DNA of 64,000 bases from Mycolicibacterium sp. CBMA 226 (GCF_009729075.1 NZ_VTGY01000014.1:1-64000), one strand, 5' to 3'; shown: positions 9,187 through 20,204, counted from the stretch's first letter. The notes: generated from the sequence alone by a model not told the origin. Numbers and translations are program-made.

Positions 9187-12150
9187 CTACTCCCCAAACA
9201 CCTTGCGCACCACGGTTTTGGCACGACGAGTCACGCGCAGATAGTTGTCGAGGAAGGCGCCGCCGTCGCCACTCGGCCAGCCGGCGGCCACCGCGACCGC
9301 GTTGAGCTGACGGCCCGGGCCGGGCAGTTGGTCGGTGGGTTTGCCCCGCACCAGCACCAGGGCATTGCGTGCGCGCGTGGCGGTCAGCCAGGCCTGGCGC
9401 AGGATGTCCGCTTCGTCGCCCTCGATCAGCTGGGCCGCCTCGATGGCATCGAGGGCTTCCAGCGTCGAGGTGTTGTGCAGCTCGGGAACCTTGTGCGCGT
9501 AACGCAATTGGAGCAGCTGGACGGTCCACTCCACGTCGGCCAGGCCACCACGGCCCAGCTTGGTGTGGGTGTTCGGGTCGGCGCCACGCGGCAGTCGCTC
9601 GGCATCGACACGGGCCTTGATCCGCCGGATTTCGCGCACCGCGTCTGCCGAGAAGCCCTCGGTCGGGTACCGGGTCTTGTCCACCATCAGCAGGAAGCGT
9701 TCACCCAGTTCCAGATCGCCCGCCACCCGGTGGGCCCGCAGCAGCGCCTGAATCTCCCACGGCTGCGCCCACTGCGCGTAGTACGACTCATAGGACGCCA
9801 TCGTCCGCACCAGCGAGCCGTTCCGGCCTTCGGGACGCAAACCGGCGTCGACCTCCAGCGGCGGGTCACTGCTGGGCTGCCCCAACAGCGTCCGCACCTG
9901 CTCGGCCACCCCGATCGCCCAGCGCACGGCAGCGGACTCGTCCGCACCGACGGCGCCCTGGACGGGTTCGCACACGAACATCACATCCGCGTCCGACCCG
10001 TAGCCCAGCTCGCCGCCGCCGAGTCGGCCCATCCCGATGACGGCGATGCGGGCCGGCGGACCGTCAGGCCCGGAGCGGGCCCGGATCACCGCATCGAGTG
10101 CGGCCTGCAGCACCGCGACCCAGACCGACGTCAGCGCCTTGCAGACATCGACCACCGACAGCAGCCCCAGCAGGTCGGCCGAGGCGACCCGGGCCAGTTC
10201 CCGGCGACGTAGCGTGCGGGCCGCGGCGATGGCCCGGACCGGGTCGGCGTGCCGCCCGGCCGACGTGACCAGCGCACGGAACACCGCATCCGGTTCCACC
10301 TCAAGCAGTTTCGGTCCCTGCGGAGCGTCGGCGTACTGCTGGAGGACTTCCGGCGCGCGCATCAGCAGCTCCGGCACATAGGCCGACGTGCCGAGCACCC
10401 GCATCAGGCGCTTGGCGACGGCCCCCTCGTCGCGCAGCGTGGACAGGAACCAGCGCTGGTCGCCCAGTTCCTCACTGATCCGCCGGTAGGCCAGCAGGCC
10501 CGCGTCCGGGTCCGGGGTGTCCGACAGCCAGTCCAGCAGTGTTGGCAACAGCACCTGCTGCACCCTGCCGCGGCGGCCGCTGGCACTCGTCAGCGCGGCT
10601 AGGTGCGTCAGGGCGCTCTGCGGCCCTTCGTAACCCAGTGCGGCCAACTGCCGTTCGGCAGCGGCGGTGGTCAGACTCGGACCGAACTGGTTCCCCACTT
10701 CCAGCAGCGGCTGATAGAACAGCTTGGCGTGCAGGCGGGATACCCGCATGTTCTGGCGTTTCAGGTCCTCGCGCAGAACCCCGAGCGCGTCGTGCTGACC
10801 GTCGGGCCGGACGTGCGCCGCTCGCGCCAGCCACCGCCACGCTTCGTCGTCGCCCTCCTCGGGCAGCAGGTGGGTGCGCTTGAGGCGCTGCAACTGCAGC
10901 CGGTGCTCGAGCAGTCGCAGAAACTCATAGGACGCAGTGAGATTCGCGGTGTCGTCGCGGCCGACGTAACCGCCCGAGCCGAGTGCCGCCAGGGCGTCGA
11001 CGGTCGAGGCCACGTGTAGCGATTCATCGTTGCGGCCGTGCACGAGTTGCAGCAGCTGGACCGCGAACTCGACGTCCCGCAGGCCGCCCTTGCCCAGTTT
11101 CAGTTCCCGTGTCCGCACCCCGGCGGGCACCAGTTCCTCGACGCGGCGGCGCATGGCCTGCACGTCGGGCACGAAATCCTCACGGTCACAAGCGGTCCAG
11201 ACCATCGGCATCAGTGCGTCGATGTACTGCTCGCCCAGCTCCGCGTCGCCGACCGCCGCCCGGGCCTTCAAAAGCGCCTGGAATTCCCAGGTTTTGGCCC
11301 AGCGCTGGTAGTACGCGACGTGCGACTCCAGAGTGCGGACCAGCTGCCCCGCCTTGCCCTCGGGCCGCAGTGCCGCGTCCACCTCGAAGAACGTGTCGCC
11401 GGCGAACCGCATCATCTCGCCGGCGACCCGGGTCGTCACCGAATCCGCCGCCTCCGCCACGAAGATGATGTCGACGTCGCTGACGTAATTCAGTTCGCGC
11501 GCACCACATTTGCCCATCGCAATGACCGCCAGCCGGGGGCCGGGGTCGTCGCCACACACCGTCCGGGTCGCGACGACGAGCGCCGCCCCGAGCGCCGCAT
11601 CGGCCAGATCCGACAGGTGCTCCCCCACCGTGACGTACGGCAAAACCGGCTCGTTCTCGACTGTGGGCGCGACATCCAGCGCGGCGAGCACCAGGATGCG
11701 GTCCCGGTAGTAGGTCCGCAACACCGCGGAAGCCGTTGGCGCACCGGCGACTTCGGCCGCCAGCCGCTCGAAGTCCTCGAGCAGCTCGGCGCGCGACGGC
11801 AGCGTGATGTCGCCGTGCAGCAGTCGCCACGAAAGGGGGTGGGCCACCAGGTGATCACCCAGCGCCAGCGACGATCCGAGCACCGCGAACAGCCGGCCCC
11901 GCAGGGCCGTGTCGGCCACCAGCAGCGCGCTGAGTTCAGCCCAGTCGCCCTCGAGGGCGTCGGCGATCCGCACCATCGCGCGCAGCGCGCTGTCGGCGTC
12001 CGGCGCACGCGACAGCGACCACAGCAGTGGGACATGCGCGTCGGTGTTCCAGCCGAGGTGGTCCAGATCCGCCCGGGCCGTGGGCGCCACCAGCCCGAGG
12101 CGGCCGACGCTGGGCTGTGTGGGGCGCTGCGTCGCGGGGTTGGGCACCAC
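9187..12150 (-). CDS. glnE: Bifunctional glutamine synthetase adenylyltransferase/adenylyl-removing enzyme GlnE
   Basis: GlnE adenylylates and deadenylylates GlnA1 at its conserved tyrosine in response to nitrogen status. The 987-residue protein has two nucleotidyltransferase halves: the N-terminal one with [14 protein letters not shown] and the C-terminal one with [14 protein letters not shown], each followed by a DxxLRPEG segment ([11 protein letters not shown] and [11 protein letters not shown]). The start [20 protein letters not shown] resembles the M. tuberculosis protein (Rv2221c). It lies with glnA2 on the minus strand and close to glnA1, as in other mycobacteria. Confidence 0.97.
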   Translation of the reverse strand: MVPNPATQRPTQPSVGRLGLVAPTARADLDHLGWNTDAHVPLLWSLSRAPDADSALRAMVRIADALEGDWAELSALLVADTALRGRLFAVLGSSLALGDHLVAHPLSWRLLHGDITLPSRAELLEDFERLAAEVAGAPTASAVLRTYYRDRILVLAALDVAPTVENEPVLPYVTVGEHLSDLADAALGAALVVATRTVCGDDPGPRLAVIAMGKCGARELNYVSDVDIIFVAEAADSVTTRVAGEMMRFAGDTFFEVDAALRPEGKAGQLVRTLESHVAYYQRWAKTWEFQALLKARAAVGDAELGEQYIDALMPMVWTACDREDFVPDVQAMRRRVEELVPAGVRTRELKLGKGGLRDVEFAVQLLQLVHGRNDESLHVASTVDALAALGSGGYVGRDDTANLTASYEFLRLLEHRLQLQRLKRTHLLPEEGDDEAWRWLARAAHVRPDGQHDALGVLREDLKRQNMRVSRLHAKLFYQPLLEVGNQFGPSLTTAAAERQLAALGYEGPQSALTHLAALTSASGRRGRVQQVLLPTLLDWLSDTPDPDAGLLAYRRISEELGDQRWFLSTLRDEGAVAKRLMRVLGTSAYVPELLMRAPEVLQQYADAPQGPKLLEVEPDAVFRALVTSAGRHADPVRAIAAARTLRRRELARVASADLLGLLSVVDVCKALTSVWVAVLQAALDAVIRARSGPDGPPARIAVIGMGRLGGGELGYGSDADVMFVCEPVQGAVGADESAAVRWAIGVAEQVRTLLGQPSSDPPLEVDAGLRPEGRNGSLVRTMASYESYYAQWAQPWEIQALLRAHRVAGDLELGERFLLMVDKTRYPTEGFSADAVREIRRIKARVDAERLPRGADPNTHTKLGRGGLADVEWTVQLLQLRYAHKVPELHNTSTLEALDAIEAAQLIEGDEADILRQAWLTATRARNALVLVRGKPTDQLPGPGRQLNAVAVAAGWPSGDGGAFLDNYLRVTRRAKTVVRKVFGE

Positions 12151-12175
12151 CCGACGTTAGCGCACCGTCAGCGCG

Positions 12176-13519
12176 TTACAGCGACAGGTATTCCTTGAGC
12201 TCGAACGGTGTCACGTGGCTGCGGTAGGTCTCCCACTCGCTGCGCTTGTTGCGCAGGAAGTAGTCGAAGACGTGCTCCCCCAAGGCCTCGGCGACGAGCT
12301 CGGACTTCTCCATCTCGGCCAGCGCCACACCGAGACTGCTCGGCAGCTCCTTGTAACCCATCGCGCGACGTTCCTCGGGCGTCAGGTTCCAGACGTTGTC
12401 CTCGGCCTGTGGCCCCAGCTCGTAGCCCTTCTCGATGCCGCGCAGGCCGGCAGCCAGCAGCACCGCGAACGCCAGGTACGGGTTGCATGCGGAGTCGGGG
12501 CTGCGGACCTCGATACGGCGCGACGACGCCTTGCGCGGCGTGTACATCGGGACCCGGACCAGGGCCGAGCGGTTGGCCGCACCCCACGACGCGGCGGTCG
12601 GCGCCTCGCCGCCGTGCACCAGACGCTTGTAGGAGTTCACCCACTGGTTGGTGACGGCGCTGATCTCGCTGGCGTGCGTCAGGATGCCGGCGATGAAGGA
12701 CTTCGCGACGTCCGACAGCTGCAGCGGGTCCTCGGCGCTGTGGAAGGCGTTGGTGTCGCCCTCGAACAGGCTCATGTGGGTGTGCATCGCCGAGCCGGGG
12801 TACTGGCTGAAAGGCTTGGGCATGAACGTCGCCCGCACGCCTTCGTTGATCGCGACTTCCTTGACCAGATACCGGAACGTCATGACGTTGTCGGCCATCG
12901 ACAGGGCGTCGGCGTAGCGCAGGTCGATCTCCTGCTGGCCGGGCGCGCCCTCGTGGTGGCTGAACTCCACCGAGATGCCCATCGACTCGAGGGCCTCGAT
13001 GGCGTGCCGGCGGAAGTTCGGCGCCGAATCGTGCACGGCCTGGTCGAAGTAGCCGTTGTTGTCGGCCGGCACCGGCACCGAGCCGTCGTTGGGGCCGGGC
13101 TCCAGCAGGAAGAACTCGATCTCGGGGTGCACGTAGCAGGAGAAGCCCAGATCGCTGGCCTTGGCCAGCTGCCGGCGTAGCACGTGCCGCGAGTCGGCCC
13201 ACGACGGCGAACCGTCGGGCATGGTGATGTCGCAGAACATGCGGGCCGAGTAGTGCTTGCCGGTGCTCTTGGTGGTCCACGGCAGCACCTGGAAAGTGGA
13301 CGGATCGGGCCGCGCCACCATGTCGGCTTCCGAGACGCGGGCGAAGCCCTCGATCGCGGAGCCGTCGAAGCCGATGCCCTCTTCGAAGGCGCCTTCCAGC
13401 TCGGCCGGCGCGATCGCCACGGACTTGAGGTATCCGAGCACGTCGGTGAACCACAACCGGACAAAGCGAATGTCGCGTTCTTCCAGCGTGCGCAGGACGA
13501 ATTCCTTCTGGCGATCCAT
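12176..13519 (-). CDS. glnA2: Glutamine synthetase GlnA2
   Basis: A second type I glutamine synthetase-like protein of 447 residues. Visible are GIGFDGSAIEGFARVSEADM, the metal/ATP segment HPEIEFFLLEPG, and PGSAMHTHMSLFEG. The ATG at 13519 (MDRQKEFVLRTLEERD) matches the known N-terminus of M. tuberculosis GlnA2; a longer in-frame start at 13585 would enter the neighbouring gene's leader. GlnA2 is not essential in M. tuberculosis and its real substrate is debated. It lacks the DLYxLPP adenylylation tyrosine context seen in GlnA1. Confidence 0.95.
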   Translation of the reverse strand: MDRQKEFVLRTLEERDIRFVRLWFTDVLGYLKSVAIAPAELEGAFEEGIGFDGSAIEGFARVSEADMVARPDPSTFQVLPWTTKSTGKHYSARMFCDITMPDGSPSWADSRHVLRRQLAKASDLGFSCYVHPEIEFFLLEPGPNDGSVPVPADNNGYFDQAVHDSAPNFRRHAIEALESMGISVEFSHHEGAPGQQEIDLRYADALSMADNVMTFRYLVKEVAINEGVRATFMPKPFSQYPGSAMHTHMSLFEGDTNAFHSAEDPLQLSDVAKSFIAGILTHASEISAVTNQWVNSYKRLVHGGEAPTAASWGAANRSALVRVPMYTPRKASSRRIEVRSPDSACNPYLAFAVLLAAGLRGIEKGYELGPQAEDNVWNLTPEERRAMGYKELPSSLGVALAEMEKSELVAEALGEHVFDYFLRNKRSEWETYRSHVTPFELKEYLSL

Positions 13520-13541
13520 GTCCGCAGCGTAGGCAGCAGCT

Positions 13542-13557
13542 GTTAAATCTGTGTTAC
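13542..13557 (-). promoter_or_regulatory. Weak GlnR-like half-site pair before glnA2
   Basis: On the minus strand this reads GTAAC-n6-TTAAC, 23 bases upstream of the glnA2 ATG. The first element matches a GlnR half-site and the second only partly. Single occurrences of such a pattern can arise by chance, so it is listed with low confidence. Confidence 0.25.
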
Positions 13558-13601
13558 CAAGGGGACTCTGTTCGGCATGTATCACCGGCGTGAAGCTGTG
13601 G

Positions 13602-15143
13602 TCAGCATCGCAATCCGGCGGCCGGCAGGACCGACTGGATGAGGAAGGCCACGACGGCCGTGTCGACGCACCGGTCGCCGTTGAACACCACGGTGTGCTG
13701 GGTGCCCTCGTAACTGATCAGTGAGGCACCCAGTTCCTGCGCCAGGTTCACCCCGGCCTGGTACGGCGTGGCCGGGTCATGCGTCGTGGACACGACGATG
13801 ACCTTGCCGGGCCCGGGCGACGTCGGCGTGTGCGGACGCGACGTGGCAGGCACCGGCCACATCGCGCAGACGTCGCGCGGCGCGTAGCCGGTGTACTGGC
13901 CGTAGCTCATGAACGGTGCCAGCTGGCGCGCCCGTTGGTCCGCGGCCGCCCAGGTGGCGGAGTCGGTCGGGAAGGGCGCGTCGACGCACCGGATGGCGGT
14001 GAACGCGTCCTGCACTGGCGAGTAGCGACCGTTCTGATCACGGTGCTGGTAATCGTCGGCCAGCAGCAGGAGATCACCGGCGTCGCCGCCGCGCTGCAGT
14101 CCGAGCAGCCCGCTGGTGAGGAACTTCCAGTACTTCTTCGTGTAGAGCGCGTTGATGGTGCCGGTGATGGCGTCGGAGTAGCTCAGGCCGCGCGGATCCG
14201 AAGTCAGGCTCGGGCGCACCGCGAGCGGATTGACCAGCTGCTGGTACCGCGCCACGAACTGCGTCGGGTCTGTTCCCAACGGGCAGCCGGGTGACAGCGC
14301 GCAGTCTGCCGCGTAGTCGTTGAAAGCCGTTTGGAATCCGGCCAATTGGAGCAGGTTCTCGGTGACCGGATCGGCGTTGGGGTCGACGGCTCCGTCGAGC
14401 ACCATGGCCCGCACCCGGTCCGGGAACCGTTCGGCGTAGGCCGCACCCAACTCGGTGCCGTACGAGAAGCCGAGGTAGTTGAGCTGCGGCTCCCCGAGCG
14501 CGGCCCGCACCACGTCCATATCCCTTGCGGCCGAGGCGGTTCCGACGTTGGCCAGGAAACTGCTGCCCATCTGCTGCAGGCAGTCCTGCGCCGTGCGGCG
14601 GCTGACGGCTTCGATGTGCGCCACGCCGGCCGGGCTGTAGTCGACCATCGGGTCGCGGCGGGTGGCGTCGAATTCGGCGTCGCTGCGGCACCGCAGTTGC
14701 GGCGTCGAGTGCCCGACACCACGCGGATCGAAGCCGACGAGGTCGAAGCTGCGGCCGATCTCGGAGTCGGACAGCACAGCGCCCATGCCCGCGACGGTGC
14801 TGACGGCCGATGCTCCCGGGCCGCCGGGGTTGACCAGCAGCGCGCCCAGGCGCTGACCGGAGGCCGGAACCCGGATGACGGCCAACTTCGCTTGCGGCCC
14901 TTGCGGATCCGCGTAGTCGACGGGAACGCTGATGTTGGCGCAGCGCGCCGTCGGCAGGTCGGTGGTGTCACCGATGAACGGTTCGCAGCCGCCCCAGGCC
15001 GGCGCCTGTTCGTAGTAGGCCTGCAGAGACTGGGGTGCCGCGTGCGCGACCGACCCCGGGGCGGCGCTGATGGCTACCAGCAATCCGACGACCCCTACCG
15101 CACACCGTCGTCCACGACTGCCCGCCCGCAACATGGCACACAT
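13602..15143 (-). CDS. Secreted alpha/beta hydrolase, tripeptidyl-aminopeptidase-like (Rv2223c type)
   Basis: The 513-residue protein has an N-terminal signal peptide (basic start, hydrophobic VGVVGLLVAISAA, AHA cleavage context). The alpha/beta hydrolase fold follows, with the oxyanion segment NPGGPGASAV, the nucleophile elbow GFSYGTELG (Ser in GxSxG) and a C-terminal TAP-like domain containing STTHDPATPYQAG and EGTQHTVVF, which supply the catalytic Asp and His. It is a paralogue of the next gene. An alternative ATG lies at 15134. The substrate is unknown; the neighbour's orthologue Hip1 is a serine protease. Confidence 0.9.
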   Translation of the reverse strand: MCAMLRAGSRGRRCAVGVVGLLVAISAAPGSVAHAAPQSLQAYYEQAPAWGGCEPFIGDTTDLPTARCANISVPVDYADPQGPQAKLAVIRVPASGQRLGALLVNPGGPGASAVSTVAGMGAVLSDSEIGRSFDLVGFDPRGVGHSTPQLRCRSDAEFDATRRDPMVDYSPAGVAHIEAVSRRTAQDCLQQMGSSFLANVGTASAARDMDVVRAALGEPQLNYLGFSYGTELGAAYAERFPDRVRAMVLDGAVDPNADPVTENLLQLAGFQTAFNDYAADCALSPGCPLGTDPTQFVARYQQLVNPLAVRPSLTSDPRGLSYSDAITGTINALYTKKYWKFLTSGLLGLQRGGDAGDLLLLADDYQHRDQNGRYSPVQDAFTAIRCVDAPFPTDSATWAAADQRARQLAPFMSYGQYTGYAPRDVCAMWPVPATSRPHTPTSPGPGKVIVVSTTHDPATPYQAGVNLAQELGASLISYEGTQHTVVFNGDRCVDTAVVAFLIQSVLPAAGLRC

Positions 15144-15266
15144 GGTCGCACGGCGCGCAGCCGTGTCGAAGCCCGGTCAGGTAGGGAGACAACCCGGCAA
15201 TCAGACGGTGACCAAACGGTTATCTCGCGGCGCCACCGAGCATTTCGCGACTCAGCATTTCTCGAC

Positions 15267-16793
15267 TCAGCATTTCGCGCCCGCCTCGGGGACGGCGCCG
15301 TTGACCAGATAGCTGGCGGCGTGGTCGTCGACGCAGCTGTTGCCCTGGAACACCACGGTGTGCTGCGTGCCGTCGAAGGTCAGCAGATTGCCGCCGAGTT
15401 CCTTCGCGAGGTCCACGCCGGCCTGGTACGGCGTGGCCGGGTCGTGGACCGTCGACACCACCAGCGTCGGGGCCAGCCCCTTGACCGAGATCTCGTGCGG
15501 CTTGGAAGTCGGCGGCACCGGCCAGAAGGCGCAGGTGCCCAATGGCGCGTCGCCGGTGAACTGGCCGTAGCTCATGAACGGCGCCACTTCGCGGGTGCGC
15601 TTGTCCTCCGCGATCACCTTGGCGCGGTCGGTGATCGGCGGCTCGTCGACACAGTTGACCGCGACGCGCGCATCGGTCGAGTTGTCGTAATGGCCGTCGG
15701 CATCACGGCCCATGTAGGCATCGGCGAGCCTCAGCATGATGTCGCCGTGGCCGTCCCTGAGTTCGGACAGGCCCGCGGTGAGGTCCTTCCACATCGCCGG
15801 CGAGTACAGCGGCAGGATGGTGCCGACCAGCGCGTCGCTGTAGCTCAGGCCGCGCGGATCCTTTGTGGGAGCGGGCTTGTGGACCAACGGGTCGACCAGG
15901 CTGTGGTAGACGTCGTTGACCTTGGCCGGGTCGGTCCCGAGCGGGCAGTCCGGGCTGTTGGCGCAGTCGGCGGCGTAGTTGTTGAACGCGGTCTGGAACG
16001 CGGCGGCCTGGTCGATGTCTGCTTTGATCGGATCGGCGTTGGGGTCGACAGCGCCGTCGAGGATCATCGAGCGCACCTTGTCCGGGTAGTCCTCGGCGTA
16101 CTGCGCGCCGATCCGGGTGCCGTACGAGTAACCCAGATAGGTCAGCTTGTCGTCGCCGAGCGCGGCGCGAATGGCATCCAAATCCTTGGCGACGTTGGCG
16201 GTTCCGACGTTCTCCAGGAAGTCCTTGCCCATCTTGTCGATGCAGCGTTGCACGAAGGCCTTGGTCTCGGATTCGATGTGCGCGACACCGGCCGGCGAGT
16301 AGTCGACCTGCGGGTCGGCCCGCTGCCGGTCGTTGTCGGCATCGGAGTTGCACCACACCGCGGGCTTGGACGAGCCGACGCCGCGGGGGTCGAAGCCCAC
16401 GAGGTCGAAATGCTGCCGCACCGAGTCGGGAATGTTGTTGAGCAACGACACGGCCGCGCTGACGCCGGACTCCCCCGGACCGCCGGGGTTGATCACCAGC
16501 GAGCCGACCTTGTCGCCGGTCGCCTTGATCCGCAGCAGCGCCAGCTGCGCGACATCGCCGTCGGGCTTGCTGTAGTCGACGGGCACCGACAGCATCGCGC
16601 ACTCGGCGCCCTTGGGGATGCGCGACTGCGAGTCCGGCGACGTCGTCTGGCACGACGACCATTGCAGGGGCGCGCCGGGCTTCGGCACCGCGCGCGTGGC
16701 GCGTCCGTCGATCACCTGGCTACAACCCGTCGCATCCACCAAGACGATGGCCAGTACGGATGCGAGGGCGAGGCTCCCCCGTCTGAGGTTCAT
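15267..16793 (-). CDS. caeA: Hip1/CaeA-type secreted serine hydrolase (probable lipoprotein)
   Basis: This protein of about 508 residues is the second of two tandem paralogues and matches the position and type of Rv2224c (Hip1/CaeA), a cell-envelope protease that cleaves GroEL2 in M. tuberculosis. It has a signal peptide ending in a lipobox-like DATGC, the oxyanion segment NPGGPGESGV, the nucleophile elbow GYSYGTRIG and the C-terminal segments STVHDPATPYQAG and DGTQHTVVF carrying the Asp and His. The start at 16793 (MNLRRGSLALASV) gives a normal signal peptide; ATGs at 16811 and 16871 are alternatives. Confidence 0.9.
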   Translation of the reverse strand: MNLRRGSLALASVLAIVLVDATGCSQVIDGRATRAVPKPGAPLQWSSCQTTSPDSQSRIPKGAECAMLSVPVDYSKPDGDVAQLALLRIKATGDKVGSLVINPGGPGESGVSAAVSLLNNIPDSVRQHFDLVGFDPRGVGSSKPAVWCNSDADNDRQRADPQVDYSPAGVAHIESETKAFVQRCIDKMGKDFLENVGTANVAKDLDAIRAALGDDKLTYLGYSYGTRIGAQYAEDYPDKVRSMILDGAVDPNADPIKADIDQAAAFQTAFNNYAADCANSPDCPLGTDPAKVNDVYHSLVDPLVHKPAPTKDPRGLSYSDALVGTILPLYSPAMWKDLTAGLSELRDGHGDIMLRLADAYMGRDADGHYDNSTDARVAVNCVDEPPITDRAKVIAEDKRTREVAPFMSYGQFTGDAPLGTCAFWPVPPTSKPHEISVKGLAPTLVVSTVHDPATPYQAGVDLAKELGGNLLTFDGTQHTVVFQGNSCVDDHAASYLVNGAVPEAGAKC

Positions 16794-16851
16794 GGTCGAC
16801 CATGCTGCCATGAGCGCTGGTCTGACCTGATGAGGGCGTTGCCGCGCGCCG

Positions 16852-18255
16852 TCAGGCGGTGGTGGCGGCAAGCAGCTCGTCCAACGCGGTGGCGAACTCG
16901 TCGGCCATGTCCCACAGGTCCGGAATCAGTTCCGGGCAGGAGATCAGTCCGACGTCCAGTGTGCCGTTGAGGGACATCACGGTGATGTTCAGACCGGAGC
17001 CGTGGAACAGCGGGCCGAGCGGGTACATCGCCTTCACCTCGGCGCCCAGCATGTAGAGCGGATCCTGCGGCCCGGGCACGTTCGAGACGACGAGGTTGTG
17101 CACGGGTTTGGCCTCGGCCAGGCCGGTCGCGGCGAACACCCGCATCGCGGCCCCGAACACCGACGGTGCGGCGAACTGTGACCAGTCCTGCAGCAGCGTC
17201 GCGCTGATCGCCGAACTGTGTTGTTTGGCAACGGTACTCGAGTCGGCGATGGCCCGGAGCCGCTCGGCCGGGTCTTCGATCGTGGTCTCCAGTTTGGCGA
17301 ACATGCCGGATACCTGATTGCGGCCGGGGCGGTCGGATTTGCCGTGCACCGACACCGGGCACATGGCGACCAGGGTGGACTCCGGCAGCGCGTCACGCTC
17401 CAGCAGGTAGCGCCGCAGCGCCCCGGACACCAGCGCCAGCACCACGTCGTTGACCTTGACGTGGAAGTGGTTCTTGACGGTCTTGATGTCCTCGAGGTCC
17501 AGCTGGGCGAACGCCACGTTGCGGTGCGCGGTGACGTTGACGTTGAAGGCCGTCTTCGGGGCGGCGAACGGTGCCGCCATGGTGAGGCCCTTGGCCGCGC
17601 GGCGGACGGTGTCGATGACGCTGGTCGCCGTCGAGGGCAGCACGTTGGCCAGTTTGAGCGGCCGGCTGAAGTACTTGACCGCGCCGCCCACCGCGATCTC
17701 CAGTTCGGAGGCTGTGCCGGTGCCCGGGACGGGCTCGGGCGCCGGTGCGTCCGGCTCGAGGGTGCACAGCTGCGACATCAGGTTGGCACCGGTGATCCCG
17801 TCGATCCCGGCGTGGTGCATCTTCGTCATCACGGCCAACCGGCCGCCGTTGTGCGCGTCGGTGCCGGCGATGTTCTCGATCACCCACATCTCCCAGAGCG
17901 GGCGGCTGCGGTCCAGCTGCAGTGCCGCGATGTGCCCGCAGATCTCGGACAGCTCGACCCGGCCGCCCGGGGACGGCAGCCCGATGCGGTGCAGGTGCCG
18001 GTCGATGTCGAAATCGGGGTCCTCCACCCACACGGGGTGGTCGAGGTTCAGCGGCGAGTCGGCCAGCTTCTCGCGGAATTCCGGCATGGCCGCGATCCGC
18101 TCGCTGAGCATCTGGCGCACCTTCTCAAAGGTGTAACCGCCCGGAATGGTGGCGGCATCGAGTTCCAGCACCGAGCACACATGCAGGGGCTGCACGGCGG
18201 TTTCCAGGTAGAGGAAGCTGGCGTCGAGGCCGCTGAGCCGTTGGTATCCAGACAT
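16852..18255 (-). CDS. Wax ester synthase/diacylglycerol acyltransferase (WS/DGAT)
   Basis: The 467-residue enzyme esterifies acyl-CoA to long-chain alcohols or diacylglycerol. The catalytic motif HHAGIDG lies at residues 147-153, preceded by the N-terminal signature [13 protein letters not shown] (7-19) and followed by the conserved [16 protein letters not shown] segment. It belongs to the Tgs family used by mycobacteria to make storage lipids. M. tuberculosis has no such gene between Rv2224c and panB, so this is a local difference. It is divergent from panB across a 162-bp gap. Confidence 0.92.
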   Translation of the reverse strand: MSGYQRLSGLDASFLYLETAVQPLHVCSVLELDAATIPGGYTFEKVRQMLSERIAAMPEFREKLADSPLNLDHPVWVEDPDFDIDRHLHRIGLPSPGGRVELSEICGHIAALQLDRSRPLWEMWVIENIAGTDAHNGGRLAVMTKMHHAGIDGITGANLMSQLCTLEPDAPAPEPVPGTGTASELEIAVGGAVKYFSRPLKLANVLPSTATSVIDTVRRAAKGLTMAAPFAAPKTAFNVNVTAHRNVAFAQLDLEDIKTVKNHFHVKVNDVVLALVSGALRRYLLERDALPESTLVAMCPVSVHGKSDRPGRNQVSGMFAKLETTIEDPAERLRAIADSSTVAKQHSSAISATLLQDWSQFAAPSVFGAAMRVFAATGLAEAKPVHNLVVSNVPGPQDPLYMLGAEVKAMYPLGPLFHGSGLNITVMSLNGTLDVGLISCPELIPDLWDMADEFATALDELLAATTA

Positions 18256-18417
18256 GGGCGTGATCGTAGGCGGCTCGGCTTACCCAATGTGAGGCATTCC
18301 ACTTCACGCGTCGTTCACCTTCGGGGTCCCGTGGTGGCAGACTTGACACCGTCAAACGTCCCGGGGACCCGATATGGGCCTCGAGGTTCGAACCGACCAA
18401 CACATTTGAGGACGACG

Positions 18418-19263
18418 ATGTCTGATCAGGTTTACGGCGCTGCCCCGGAGTCTGTCTGTAAGACCCCTCGCACCAAGGTCCGTACCCACCACCTCGCGAA
18501 ATGGAAGGCCGAAGGCCACAAGTGGGCGATGCTCACGGCCTACGACTACTCCTCGGCCCGTATCTTCGACGACGCCGAGATTCCCGTGCTGCTGGTCGGC
18601 GATTCCGCCGCCAACGTGGTCTACGGGTACGACACCACCCTGCCCATCACCATCGATGAGCTGATTCCCCTGGCCCGCGCGGTCGTCAAGGGTGCCCCGC
18701 ATGCGCTGGTGGTCGCCGACCTGCCGTTCGGCAGCTACGAAGAGGGCCCTCGGCAGGCTCTTGCGACGGCGACCCGCTTCATGAAGGAGACCGGTGCCCA
18801 CGCGGTCAAGCTGGAGGGCGGTGAGCGCATGGTCGAGCAGATCGCGGCGCTGACCCAGGCCGGCATCCCCGTCGTGGCCCACATCGGCTTCACCCCGCAG
18901 AGCGTCAACGGGCTGGGCGGCTTCCGCGTCCAGGGCCGTGGCGACGCCGGCGACCAGACCATCCACGACGCCATCGCGGTGGCCGAGGCGGGCGCGATCG
19001 CCGTGGTCCTCGAGATGGTGCCGGCCGAACTGGCCACGCAGATCACCGGCAAGCTGACCATCCCGACCGTCGGCATCGGGGCCGGCGCCAACTGCGACGC
19101 GCAGGTGCTGGTGTGGCAGGACATGGCGGGCATGACCTCCGGCAAGACCGCCAAATTCGTCAAGCGCTTCGGCGAGGTCGGAGCCGAATTGGGCCGTGCC
19201 GCACGGCAATACGCCGCCGAGGTGGCCGCCAGCGTGTTCCCTGCCGAGGAACACTCCTACTGA
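18418..19263 (+). CDS. panB: 3-methyl-2-oxobutanoate hydroxymethyltransferase PanB
   Basis: PanB makes ketopantoate from alpha-ketoisovalerate and methylenetetrahydrofolate, the first committed step of pantothenate synthesis. The 281-residue length equals the M. tuberculosis enzyme. It shows [31 protein letters not shown] (metal and substrate site) and the later [19 protein letters not shown] at 18418 follows a GAGGA ribosome site; a long upstream open frame antisense to the WS/DGAT gene is not real. A long hairpin follows the stop. Confidence 0.97.
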   Translation: MSDQVYGAAPESVCKTPRTKVRTHHLAKWKAEGHKWAMLTAYDYSSARIFDDAEIPVLLVGDSAANVVYGYDTTLPITIDELIPLARAVVKGAPHALVVADLPFGSYEEGPRQALATATRFMKETGAHAVKLEGGERMVEQIAALTQAGIPVVAHIGFTPQSVNGLGGFRVQGRGDAGDQTIHDAIAVAEAGAIAVVLEMVPAELATQITGKLTIPTVGIGAGANCDAQVLVWQDMAGMTSGKTAKFVKRFGEVGAELGRAARQYAAEVAASVFPAEEHSY

Positions 19264-19269
19264 GCGCGG

Positions 19270-19321
19270 GTGTGAGGGCTGCGCACGCAAATCCGCTATC
19301 TGCCGTGCACAGCCCTCACAC
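19270..19321. terminator. Convergent hairpin between panB and enoyl-CoA hydratase gene
   Basis: GTGTGAGGGCTG at 19270-19281 pairs with 19310-19321, and the stem continues inward to about 17 of 18 pairs. It sits between two converging stops (19263 and 19328). This is a good candidate for a bidirectional terminator without a T-tract. Confidence 0.75.
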
Positions 19322-19327
19322 TCCTAG

Positions 19328-20107
19328 CTACGCGAATTCAGGCCTGCGCTTGCCGACGAAGGCGCCGACCCCCTCTTTGCCGTCCGCGGACCCGGCGCAC
19401 TTGGCGATGAGCCGGCCTTCGCGCTCCAGCTGGGTCTCGTAGTCGGCGCCGTAGGTGGTCAGCAGCAGCTGCTTGACCGCGGCGTTCGAGCCACCGGCTT
19501 GCGTGGCGACCTCGGCGGCCAGAGCGTCCAGCGCGGCGGGCAGCTCGGCGTCCGGCACGACACGTGTGACCAGTCCCCAGTCGGCGGCCTCGGCGGCGGT
19601 GAGCACGCGGTTGGTGATCATCAGTTCCTGCGTGCGGCGCAGGCCGATGAGCCGCGGCAGCACGTACGACGATCCGCCGTCCGGGCTCAGGCCGGCCTTG
19701 GTGTACGCCATGGTGAACGACGCGGACTCGGCGGCCAGCACCAGATCGCCCGACACCCCCAGCGGGAAGCCCGCGCCGGCGGCGACGCCGTTGACGCCGG
19801 TGATCAGCACCGCGTCCATCCGCGCGAACGTGGACATCGCGCGGTGCAGATCGTCGGCGATGCCCTTGACGAACGCACCCGGGTCCTCGGCAGCAGCCAT
19901 CGCTTTGAGGTCACCACCGGCGCAGAAGAACCGTCCGCTACCGGTCAGGGTGACGACCTTCACGCCCGGGGTGTCGCACAACACGGCGGCCGCAGCCAGG
20001 TCGCGCGTTAGGGCGTCGTTCATGCCGTTGGCCGCCTCGGGACGGTCGAGCACGATATTCACGACGGCAGCGGACTGGGCGAACTTCAGTGTCTCGAATT
20101 CGGTCAC
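19328..20107 (-). CDS. Enoyl-CoA hydratase/isomerase family protein
   Basis: The 259-residue crotonase-fold protein has the oxyanion-hole segment RFFCAGGDLKAMA and GVNGVAAGAGFPLGVSGDLV, followed by FTMAYTKAGLSPDGGSSYVL with an aspartate-glycine rich active-site region. Such enzymes hydrate or isomerise acyl-CoA esters in fatty-acid or branched-chain degradation. The exact substrate cannot be assigned. Confidence 0.92.
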   Translation of the reverse strand: MTEFETLKFAQSAAVVNIVLDRPEAANGMNDALTRDLAAAAVLCDTPGVKVVTLTGSGRFFCAGGDLKAMAAAEDPGAFVKGIADDLHRAMSTFARMDAVLITGVNGVAAGAGFPLGVSGDLVLAAESASFTMAYTKAGLSPDGGSSYVLPRLIGLRRTQELMITNRVLTAAEAADWGLVTRVVPDAELPAALDALAAEVATQAGGSNAAVKQLLLTTYGADYETQLEREGRLIAKCAGSADGKEGVGAFVGKRRPEFA

Positions 20108-20204
20108 GGGTCAAGACGTTATCGGCATCAGACGCGGGCCCGCGATATGGCACGCTAATGGCAGCGTTGGTACTGCCCGTCCCGGGCCGCAAACGAAGGT
20201 GAAC

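Noticed and set aside
11038..12198. Plus-strand frame opposite glnE
   Set aside because: Antisense shadow of the conserved glnE gene.
14331..16970. 879-residue plus-strand frame opposite the two secreted hydrolases
   Set aside because: No recognisable domain; codon composition is that of antisense GC-rich DNA, and both minus-strand genes have complete catalytic motifs.
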